Below, piece by piece: positions 5,399-10,696 of a stretch of 10,696 nucleotides of DNA. This DNA is from SCUN01 sp046598935 (GTDB taxonomy: Bacteria; Acidobacteriota; Vicinamibacteria; Vicinamibacterales; SCN-69-37). The stretch lies in contig JBKJHW010000007.1 of NCBI GenBank assembly GCA_046598935.1, forward strand, positions 1 through 10,696, given 5' to 3'. The position numbers and the translations under genes were made by a program. The notes under the pieces were generated by a model. It saw only the letters and a list, made by a program, of their open reading frames with translations, searched no databases and was not told the origin of the DNA. Numbering within the stretch: position 1 is the stretch's first letter; each line of letters starts with the position of its first letter.

Positions 5399-7163
5399 CG
5401 TCAGTCACCGCGACCCGGTCGCCACCACGGGCGGGCACGGTATAGATGTCGCGCTGGCCCTTGCTCGGAACGCCCCAGTACGCGATCGTGTGCCCGGACG
5501 GCGACCAGGCGGGGTGCACGGCATCGTCGCCGGTCTCCAATCGGGTCGGCACCCCGCCTGACGCGGAGACAATCCATAGTCGGCCCTGCGCGCCGCGCGT
5601 GTACGGATTGGTGATTTCAGCCGACGTGAACACAATCTCGGCGCCATCAGGCGACCATGCGGGGTGATACCCGAACGGTGTCAGCCGCCGCGCCGATTCG
5701 CCCGTGGCGCCGACCACGAAGATGCCACCGGGATCGCCGGCCACGTGAAACGCGATCATCAACCCATTGGGTGAAAACGCGGGGGCGCTCTCGTCGCGGT
5801 CCAGGTCGGCGGCAATCGGGATCATCGTTCGGCCGCCGACACGCTGCGCCACGATGTCCCACGAGGCGTTGACGCGAATCGAGTACACAACGGTCGTGCC
5901 GTCTGGTGACAGATTCGGAGCCGTCTCCTCGCCGCTCGCTTCGGTAACTTGGGTGAACTGCGGTGCGCGCTGAGTGGCCGGCCGAGCGCCGCTGGCGACA
6001 GCGATCACAATCACCAGCGCGGTGAGGGCCCACGGCACAAGTTGGACAAGCCCGCGTGCCCGGGGCGGGACGGCCAGGGCCGGAGCCGCGATCGCTTCCT
6101 CGATGTCGAGTCGAGCGGCCGCGGCGGAGTCGAGTCGTCGTCTGCGATCCTTATCCAGGCAACGGCGAAGCAGACGATGAATCTGCGGCGGCGTGCCGGT
6201 CGGCAGCCGTGTCCAATCAGGCTCGCTTTTGAGAACTTCTGCCAGCACATGCGTCACGGTCTCGCCGGCAAACAAGCGACGTCCCGTCAGCATTTCGAAG
6301 AGGACGACGCCGAAGCTCCAGAGGTCGCTGCGCTTGTCGGCAGCTTTCCCTGCGGCCTGCTCGGGACTCATGTACGCGGCCGTACCGAGGATGAAGCCCT
6401 GCTCAGTTGGTGCCGGCGTCGTGATCGTTGGTGAGTTTGCCAAGGCGACCGCGGCGTCGCTCGCTGATGCAGGCTTCATTGCTTTCGCCAATCCAAAGTC
6501 GAGCACCTTCACCGTGCCGTCCGCGCGGACTTTGATATTCGCGGGCTTGAGATCGCGATGGACGATGCCGAGTTCGTGCGCGGCTTCGAGCGCGTCGGCG
6601 ATTTGTTTGGCGACGGCGAGGACCTCGGCGAGCGGCATTCCGTTCGTACGTCGGGGCGGACCTTGAGGTCCGCCCGCAATGATCGCGGAGAGGTCGTCGC
6701 CCTCGACGAGTTCCATCACGAGCGCCGTGCCTTCAATCCCGTAGATCGCCGCGATGTTCGGGTGATTGAGCGCGGCCAGCGTCTTCGCTTCACGCGAGAA
6801 GCGCGCCAGGCGGTCTGGATCATTCGCGAATGCCGGTGGCAGCACTTTGATCGCGACGTCGCGGTCGAGCTTCGTATCGCGCGCGCGGTAGACCTCGCCC
6901 ATGCCGCCGGCGCCGAGGAGACTGACGATCTGATACACGCCCAGTCGCTGACCGATCAGCGTCGTGCGCGGCCAGGCACCTCCGGTCTTCAATAGCGATT
7001 CCGCGGCGGCGCCGGCTGCCAGCAGCGAATCGACGTCGCGCCGAAGCGACTGATCGCCCGCGCACGCCTCGATCAGAAACGCGGCCCGTTCGGCCACCGG
7101 ACGCGCCAGTGCCGCGTGATAGATCGCCTCGATTCGCTGCCAATCGGCAGGCGTCATCGTCAT
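5043..7163 (-). CDS. Membrane Ser/Thr protein kinase with TolB-like propeller, frame-broken
   Basis: This is a Hanks-type kinase. An N-terminal region (1-70) precedes the glycine loop LLGAGGMGEVYRA (82-94), catalytic K106 in VAIK, helix-C E125, HRDLKPAN with D204 and N209, DFG at 222-224, SPE at 266-268 and DLWSFGV near 280. All key residues are present, so the domain should be active. A membrane helix follows (about 373-391, LVQLVPWALTALVIVIAVA), then propeller blades outside (NLSPDGTTVVYS, AFSPNGLMIAFH, AWSPDGAEIVFTS, AWSPSGHTIAYWG). After WAPVWAPDG (near 5360) the frame turns into Arg-rich nonsense until 5043, while the propeller resumes in another frame. Members of this propeller type normally have about 25 more residues at this point, so an out-of-frame deletion is likely. 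Loop residues 164-173 (GGPQGPPRRT) are encoded by a palindromic repeat. It starts the block ending in the ECF sigma gene. Confidence 0.88.
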   Translation of the reverse strand: MTMTPADWQRIEAIYHAALARPVAERAAFLIEACAGDQSLRRDVDSLLAAGAAAESLLKTGGAWPRTTLIGQRLGVYQIVSLLGAGGMGEVYRARDTKLDRDVAIKVLPPAFANDPDRLARFSREAKTLAALNHPNIAAIYGIEGTALVMELVEGDDLSAIIAGGPQGPPRRTNGMPLAEVLAVAKQIADALEAAHELGIVHRDLKPANIKVRADGTVKVLDFGLAKAMKPASASDAAVALANSPTITTPAPTEQGFILGTAAYMSPEQAAGKAADKRSDLWSFGVVLFEMLTGRRLFAGETVTHVLAEVLKSEPDWTRLPTGTPPQIHRLLRRCLDKDRRRRLDSAAAARLDIEEAIAAPALAVPPRARGLVQLVPWALTALVIVIAVASGARPATQRAPQFTQVTEASGEETAPNLSPDGTTVVYSIRVNASWDIVAQRVGGRTMIPIAADLDRDESAPAFSPNGLMIAFHVAGDPGGIFVVGATGESARRLTPFGYHPAWSPDGAEIVFTSAEITNPYTRGAQGRLWIVSASGGVPTRLETGDDAVHPAWSPSGHTIAYWGVPSKGQRDIYTVPARGGDRVAVTDDAAVDWAPVWAPDGAAGVRHGWRPGLGRPAERVARRTPDRVPFLYPRDQSGDAAVRRSDRAPRRCGHRRSLEQHPHPDRSVSRRDAIEPLQFRRTSGGCAGQRTRWVCRATADQRHCA
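6649..6672 (-). repeat. Coding palindromic repeat, copy 1 (in kinase)
   Basis: A near-perfect palindrome with 10-base arms around a 2-base centre (6654-6675) lies inside the kinase gene. Over 24 bases it matches the copy at 8999-9022 at 21 positions. In the kinase frame it reads G-P-Q-G-P-P-R-R. It lies between MELVEGDDLSAIIAG and MPLAEVLAVAKQIADALEAAHE, a surface loop of the kinase C-lobe entry where relatives usually have only a few residues. The kinase motifs on either side are intact, so the insertion appears tolerated. Confidence 0.75.
7127..7142 (-). repeat. 16-base repeat at the kinase start (copy 2)
   Basis: TGGCAGCGAATCGAGG on the minus strand, encoding WQRIE of the kinase N-terminus. 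It is identical to 4365-4380 in the mini-ORF and supports an origin of both genes by tandem duplication. Confidence 0.8.
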
Positions 7164-7257
7164 CGGGGCAGTCGTCTTGGCGTTGTCAGGACCGCGATCT
7201 TAGTCCCAATTTCGTGCCAATGACAGTTCCCGCCCGCGCTTGCCGCCTCTGTCGTCG
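7164..7257. other. Divergent intergenic region, kinase / metalloprotease
   Basis: About 100 bases separate the divergent kinase and metalloprotease starts, so promoters for both should lie here. For the kinase strand, CTGTCA and TAAGAT spaced 18 bases form a weak -35/-10 candidate. For the metalloprotease strand I found no convincing pair. The kinase ATG (7163) lacks a clear Shine-Dalgarno. Confidence 0.4.
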
Positions 7258-7263
7258 AGGAGG
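7258..7263 (+). promoter_or_regulatory. Strong ribosome binding site fixing the metalloprotease start
   Basis: A perfect AGGAGG sits 6 bases before the ATG at 7270. This selects that ATG over the upstream in-frame start at 7240, and the choice gives a proper signal peptide. Confidence 0.8.
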
Positions 7264-7269
7264 CGACCA

Positions 7270-7869
7270 ATGCGCACAAAAACGATCGCCGGTGTATGGG
7301 GAATCGCGATGCTGACGGCCGGCGCGGCCATGGCGCAGGACGCCGCAGGCGCCACCGTCCTCACGGTTCGCTTACGTGTGCTGGATCGAGCCGCAATTGC
7401 ACCGGGCGTCTGGAAATTCGCCGAGGCGGACGTCGCCACTGTCTACCGGAAGGCCGGCGTGACCACAGCGTTTCAGTACGAATGGACCGACATGCCTGCG
7501 GCTGACCGGCTCATGGACGTTACGGTCATCGCAATAACAGGACGCGCGTCGCAGGTGACTGCGATGTCCTTCGGCGTCGCGTCCGACGCGTTGGCGTTTG
7601 TACCGGGTGCCGCCGGCAATCAAGGCCGTGTCGTCTATGTCTTTGACGATCGCGTATGGGCCCTATCGGCCCGCTCCGGGATCCCCTATCGCGAGCTACT
7701 GGGCCGCGTGCTCATACACGAGATTGGCCATGTGTTGCTTCCCTTCAAAAGCCACTCGGTGACCGGCATCATGCGCGAAACGATCGATTCAACGTCCCGG
7801 CAGCTTGAGTTCTTCACCGACTCGCAAGCGCGGCTCATGCGCGCGCGACTACTGTCTCTTCAGAGATGA
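7270..7869 (+). CDS. Small secreted zinc metalloprotease-like protein (HEIGH)
   Basis: A 199-residue protein with an N-terminal signal peptide (MRTKTIAGVWGIAMLTAGAAMA, cleavage likely before QDAAG). Near the C-terminus is HEIGH at 150-154, with a further His at 162 and a GIM at 166-168 (FKSHSVTGIMRE). The spacing HExxH-x7-H followed by a Met-containing turn differs from the classical metzincin HExxHxxGxxH, but it recalls a family of small exported proteins in Acidobacteriota with HEIGHxLL...HSxxGxMR. It should bind Zn2+ outside the cytoplasm. No substrate is known, and peptidase activity is inferred from the motif only. It is transcribed away from the kinase operon. Confidence 0.75.
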   Translation: MRTKTIAGVWGIAMLTAGAAMAQDAAGATVLTVRLRVLDRAAIAPGVWKFAEADVATVYRKAGVTTAFQYEWTDMPAADRLMDVTVIAITGRASQVTAMSFGVASDALAFVPGAAGNQGRVVYVFDDRVWALSARSGIPYRELLGRVLIHEIGHVLLPFKSHSVTGIMRETIDSTSRQLEFFTDSQARLMRARLLSLQR

Positions 7870-7943
7870 CCCGACTGGCAGCTCGCTCCGCCGGGCCGCA
7901 CTTATTCGCGAACATCGTCGGCGTCCTCTCGTAATCTCTTGTC

Positions 7944-8984
7944 ATGGGATTAATGGATTTCATCAAGGGCGAGTTCATTGACGTCATCGAGTGGACCGAC
8001 GACTCGCGTGACACGCTGTCGTACCGGTTTCCCGACGAGGACAAGGCCATCAAGAACGGCGCGCAGCTCATCGTGCGCGAGTCTCAGGTGGCGCAGTTCA
8101 TGTACCTCGGTGAGTTCGGCGACACGTTCAAGCCGGGCAAGCACACACTCACGACCGACAACATCCCTGTCCTGACCAAGCTGAAGTCGTGGAAATACCT
8201 TTTCAATTCGCCGTTCAAGGCGGATGTCTTCTACGTCACGACGCGCTTGTTCACCGGCAACAAGTGGGGCACGGCCAACCCGGTGATGGTCCGCGACAAC
8301 GACTTCGGCATCGTGCGCGTGCGCGCCTTCGGGACGTTCGACTTCAAGATCGTCAACCCGCCGCTATTCATCAAGGAAGTCGCCGGCTCGGACCAGCACT
8401 TCCGGCTCGACGAATTCGCCGACACGATGCGGTCCCGAATGGTCAGCGCCTTCAGCGAAGCGATCGCACAGGCGAAGGTGCCGGTGCTCGACATCGCCAC
8501 GCGGTACTCCGAGCTCGGCGACGCGCTCCTCCCCATCATCAACCCGGTCATCGGCGCCAGATACGGCCTCGAACTCGGCAGCTTCATCATCGAGAACGTC
8601 TCGGTGCCGCCCGAGGTTGAAGCGGCGATCGACAAGCGCTCGAGCATCGCCGCGATCGGCAATCTCAACGACTACGTGAAATACCAGATGGGTCTGGGGA
8701 TGGCCTCCGGCGAAGGTGGCGCAGGCGGCACGGCCGCCGAGCTCGCGGTCGGCTTCGGCATGGCGCAGCAGATGATGAAGGACGGAATGTTCGCAGGCGG
8801 CACTGCCCCTGCACCGTCGGCCGCCGGCCCGGAACTGCTCACGCCGGCCGACGTCGCCAAATCTCTCGGCGTCGCCGAGGATGACGTGATGGCGATCATC
8901 ACCGCCGGCGAGCTGAAGGCGAAGAAGATCGGCGCTAGTTACAGGATCACGCGCGCGGCGCTCGACGCTTACATCAAGCAATGA
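7944..8984 (+). CDS. YdjI-type SPFH protein with C-terminal HTH domain
   Basis: The 346-residue product begins MGLMDFIKGEFIDVIEW, the conserved start of the YdjI (virion-core-like) SPFH family, which fixes the start although no Shine-Dalgarno is visible. The SPFH core spans about residues 20-230: GAQLIVRESQVAQFMYLGEF, then RAFGTFDFKIVNPPLFI and GLELGSFIIENVSVPPEVE. A Gly/Ala-rich linker (about 250-296) follows. The end (298-346: LLTPADVAKSLGVAEDDVMA, then GELKAKKIGASYRITRAALD) looks like an HTH_17/excisionase-type winged helix. SPFH proteins form oligomers on membranes. In B. subtilis YdjI works with PspA and YdjG/YdjH at the membrane. The gene overlaps the zinc-ribbon gene by ATGA, so the products are probably made together and act together. 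No PspA homologue lies in the window. Confidence 0.85.
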   Translation: MGLMDFIKGEFIDVIEWTDDSRDTLSYRFPDEDKAIKNGAQLIVRESQVAQFMYLGEFGDTFKPGKHTLTTDNIPVLTKLKSWKYLFNSPFKADVFYVTTRLFTGNKWGTANPVMVRDNDFGIVRVRAFGTFDFKIVNPPLFIKEVAGSDQHFRLDEFADTMRSRMVSAFSEAIAQAKVPVLDIATRYSELGDALLPIINPVIGARYGLELGSFIIENVSVPPEVEAAIDKRSSIAAIGNLNDYVKYQMGLGMASGEGGAGGTAAELAVGFGMAQQMMKDGMFAGGTAPAPSAAGPELLTPADVAKSLGVAEDDVMAIITAGELKAKKIGASYRITRAALDAYIKQ

Positions 8985-10122
8985 CGGAACCAGGCCGCGG
9001 ACCTGAAGGTCCGCACCTACGCCAGGCCGTGGCGCCCGCGCTCCCGGCGCGCGAGAAGCACGCGTGCCCCGCGTGCGGCGCGCAGGCCGAGTGGAACCCG
9101 GCAAAACAGCTGCTGCTCTGCCCGTTCTGCGGCGCCGAGTCCTCCTATGCCGGCCATAAAACCGGCGGCGCTGTGGCGGAGCTCGATCTTCTCGCGAGGC
9201 TCCGCGACCTGCCGGCCGAAAAGCGTGGATGGGACACCGATCGCCGCAGCGTGCAATGCCAGAGCTGCAAGGCCGTCATGGTATTCGACGCTGCCAAGGT
9301 CGGACGCAACTGTGAGTTCTGCGGCTCGCCGGCGCTTGTCGACTACGCGGAGCTGCAATCGCCGATCCGGCCGCAGAGCCTGCTGCCCTTCAAACTTTCG
9401 CAAAGCGACGTCCGCGACCGGATGAAGCGCTGGTACGCCGGACGGTGGTTCGCGCCGAACGCCTTCAAACACAAGTCGCTCGTCGATCAACTGCACGGTC
9501 TCTACGTGCCGTACTGGACGTTCGACGCCGAGGTCCACTGCGAATGGCAAGCCGAGGCGGGTTACTACTACTACACGACCGAGACCTATCGCGACAGTAA
9601 GGGCAACACGCAGACGCGCCAGGTTCGTCATACCCGCTGGGAATCTGCCGCCGGCGCGATCGATCATTTTTTCGACGATGACCCGGTGCCGGCGACGACG
9701 GGAGTGGATCACGGCTTACTGCGAGAGGTGGAACCGTTCCCGACGAAGGAACTCGTGCCGTACGACACCGCCTTCCTCTCTGGTTTTGTCGTCGAGCGCT
9801 ATCAGATCAATCTCGAGACCGCCGTCTCCGCGTCGCTCGCGCAGATGCACGCGGCGCTCGAGCAGCTATGCGCGCGTGAGATACCCGGCGACACCCACCG
9901 CAACCTGCAGATTCAGCCGCACTACTCGGCGCAGACCTTCAAGCACACGCTGCTGCCGATCTGGTCCTCACCTACACCTACAGCCGGAAGACGTACAACG
10001 TGATCGCAAACGGGTACACCGGCAACATCGCGGGCAACTATCCGAAGAGCGTCTGGAAGATTCTGTTCGCGGTCCTGGCCGCGACGATCATCGTTCTGAT
10101 ATTGATCGCGCTCAACCAGTAA
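8981..10122 (+). pseudogene. YdjG-type double zinc-ribbon membrane protein, 1-base frameshift
   Basis: Translation from the ATG at 8981 (coupled to the SPFH stop) gives two zinc ribbons: C29xxC32/C47xxC50 and C93xxC96/C111xxC114. A conserved middle follows (LLPFKLSQSDVRDRMKRWY, HGLYVPYWTFDAEVHCEW, VPYDTAFLSGFVVERYQ). At W328 (9962-9964) the frame goes wrong and stops at 10003. In the adjacent frame the family ending continues without a gap: VLTYTYSRKTYNVIANGYTG, NIAGNYPKSVWK and the membrane helix ILFAVLAATIIVLILIAL, stopping at 10120-10122. Adding one G after TG-G would restore a 380-residue protein. As written the product lacks its membrane anchor. Zinc ribbons plus a tail anchor match YdjG-like partners of SPFH/PspA systems. 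Such proteins are sometimes misnamed PriA helicase, but no helicase motif is present. Residues 6-13 come from a palindromic repeat. Confidence 0.8.
8999..9022 (+). repeat. Coding palindromic repeat, copy 2 (in zinc-ribbon gene)
   Basis: GCGGACCT-GA-AGGTCCGC (8998-9015), with the flanking CC-ACG continuing the match to the kinase copy (21 of 24 bases). It is read in the same phase, as G-P-E-G-P-H-L-R, and lies in the non-conserved N-terminal tail before the first zinc ribbon, only about 15 bases after the overlapping start codon. Confidence 0.75.
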
Positions 10123-10131
10123 CGGTATGCT
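10102..10131 (+). promoter_or_regulatory. Candidate tRNA-Gly promoter
   Basis: TTGATC (10102-10107) and TATGCT (10126-10131), 18 bases apart, each match the sigma-70 consensus at four of six positions. They would start transcription about 8 bases before the tRNA. The site lies in the 3' end of the zinc-ribbon gene. A 6-bp inverted repeat (ACGGTA/TACCGT, 10122-10139) overlaps the -10; no T-run follows it, so it is not a good terminator. Confidence 0.35.
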
Positions 10132-10146
10132 CTTACCGTCCTGAAG

Positions 10147-10220
10147 GCGGGCTTAGCATATCGGTAATGCCCTGGCTTCCCAAGCCAGCCAGACGGGTTC
10201 GATTCCCGTAGCCCGCTCCA
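10147..10220 (+). tRNA. tRNA-Gly (anticodon CCC)
   Basis: A full 74-base cloverleaf is visible. The acceptor stem is GCGGGCT/AGCCCGC, the D-arm GCAT/ATGC, and the anticodon stem CTGGC/GCCAG with loop TTCCCAA (anticodon CCC). A 4-base variable loop follows, then T-stem ACGGG/CCCGT with loop TTCGATT, discriminator T and an encoded CCA. All stems are perfectly paired. It decodes GGG glycine codons. Confidence 0.95.
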
Positions 10221-10249
10221 GCCTTCGCTCGTAAGTGCACGCGAAGGTT
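10220..10249 (+). terminator. Possible weak hairpin terminator after tRNA-Gly
   Basis: CCTTCGC (10222-10228) pairs with GCGAAGG (10241-10247) across a 12-base loop, directly after the tRNA. There is only TT after the stem, so it is a processing or termination hairpin at best. Confidence 0.3.
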
Positions 10250-10275
10250 GCCCACCGGGCTCTCGTGAGGCTGGG

Positions 10276-10696
10276 TTACTCGCCTTCACCTGGCGATGCG
10301 TCGCGCTCTTCGCAAAATGCGGCGAGCCACAGCTTCATCGTCAGATCGTGTCGCTCGACCGGCCCGGTCAGGTCAGGCCGCAGCTCATCCTTGTAGCGAG
10401 CTTCGAGCACAGCGAGGTGAATTCTGCGAGCGAACCAAGTGTTTGACGTCTTCGAAGTCGACCTCGACGTTCCTGGTTACCTTGCTGAGAACGAGATCGT
10501 ACGGGTCAAGGACGAACAGCCGCAGTTTCTGAAACCTCGCTTTGAACATTTCCGTTAGCCGGTCTTCGTACGAGTACGGCACGCTCGCCACAGTCACGAT
10601 TTGGACGTAAACCTTGTGTCTCTTGTGAAGGGGACTGCCCTCGCCTCCGGTCCGAGATAACCATGGCTTCACCATGGTCGGCGTCACTTCGATGAC
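10276..10696 (-). pseudogene. DUF6036-like nucleotidyltransferase-fold gene, frameshifted, 5' end outside
   Basis: The minus-strand frame is open from the right edge to about 10424 and encodes VYVQIVTVASVPYSYEDRL, then LRLFVLDPYDLVLSKVTRN and DFEDVKHLVRSQ, which resemble the DUF6036 (AbiEii-related nucleotidyltransferase fold) family. After this the frame gives a short unrelated tail ending at 10385. Shifting by one base at about 10423 restores a typical family ending (IHLAVLEARYKDELRPDL, then ERHDLTMKLWLAAFCEER) to the TAA at 10276-10278. The catalytic N-terminal part lies beyond the window. Related families act as toxins or tRNA-modifying nucleotidyltransferases, but the role here is unknown. 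Continuity of homology on both sides of one indel argues for a recent mutation or a sequencing error. Confidence 0.6.

Noticed and set aside
5340..5400. Programmed ribosomal frameshift in the kinase
   Set aside because: There is no canonical slippery heptamer or clear downstream structure. Family sequence also seems to be missing at the junction, which frameshifting would not explain.
7205..7219. Sigma-54-like promoter (TGGCACG then TTGGG) on the minus strand before the kinase
   Set aside because: The spacing between the GG and the second element is one base short of the required distance, and the -12 GC is GG.
8835..8984. Prophage excisionase gene
   Set aside because: The excisionase-like HTH is the C-terminal domain of the SPFH protein, in the same continuous frame. 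There are no phage genes nearby.
8364..9104. Minus-strand ORF (246 codons) opposite the SPFH gene
   Set aside because: A compositional shadow. The plus-strand frame is a clear SPFH family member.
9955..9970. Programmed frameshift in the zinc-ribbon gene
   Set aside because: ATC TGG TCC TCA is not slippery. A lost G is a simpler explanation.
1..10696. CRISPR array, insertion sequence with terminal repeats, or rRNA
   Set aside because: No regularly spaced repeats, transposase-like ORF or rRNA-like segment was found by eye on either strand.

Overview
The window is high-GC bacterial chromosome. Its gene content fits an Acidobacteriota genome, possibly Vicinamibacteria: a Pro-Thr-type ECF sigma factor beside a Ser/Thr kinase with a TolB-like (PD40) propeller, a secreted TPR protein with the SC...LHSF...DPGCAMAHWG signature, and a small secreted HEIGH metalloprotease. 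The lineage is an inference from these families. There is no rRNA or 16S-type marker to confirm it.

Layout. 1-366 (+) is the 3' part of a peroxiredoxin-like (AhpC/TSA) gene. 441-758 (+) is an orphan C-terminal piece of phosphomannomutase. 768-1486 (-) is a VapBC toxin-antitoxin pair joined by an ATGA overlap. 1567-1869 (+) is pterin-4a-carbinolamine dehydratase (phhB), which meets the TPR gene (1866-3497, -) end to end with overlapping stop codons. 3614-7163 (-) is one co-directional block. Read in transcription order it has a membrane Ser/Thr kinase with a propeller whose frame breaks near 5360, the rest of that propeller in another frame (4409-5398), a 65-codon chimera made of the first and last bits of a second kinase (4204-4401), and an ECF sigma factor (3614-4192). 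Divergent from the kinase is the metalloprotease (7270-7869). 7944-10122 (+) is a two-gene operon: a YdjI-type SPFH protein with a C-terminal HTH domain, and a YdjG-type double zinc-ribbon membrane protein. The latter is broken by an apparent 1-base deletion near 9963. A tRNA-Gly(CCC) with encoded CCA follows (10147-10220). A frameshifted DUF6036-like nucleotidyltransferase-fold gene (-) runs off the right edge.

How parts may work together. The kinase and ECF factor look like a phospho-switch pair, because the sigma-2.2 region carries QPTA where most ECFs carry an acidic DAED-type motif. The SPFH and zinc-ribbon pair resembles the B. subtilis PspA-associated YdjGHI membrane-stress module, here without a visible PspA.

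The most unusual signal is a short palindromic repeat (GCGGACCT-NN-AGGTCCGC core) present twice. Both copies lie inside otherwise unrelated protein genes, in the same translated phase (G-P-Q/E-G-P-x-x-R), and both fall at protein linkers. This looks like a mobile palindrome that inserts in frame. The window also holds at least five broken or remnant genes. That means either real decay and rearrangement or residual indel error in the assembly.
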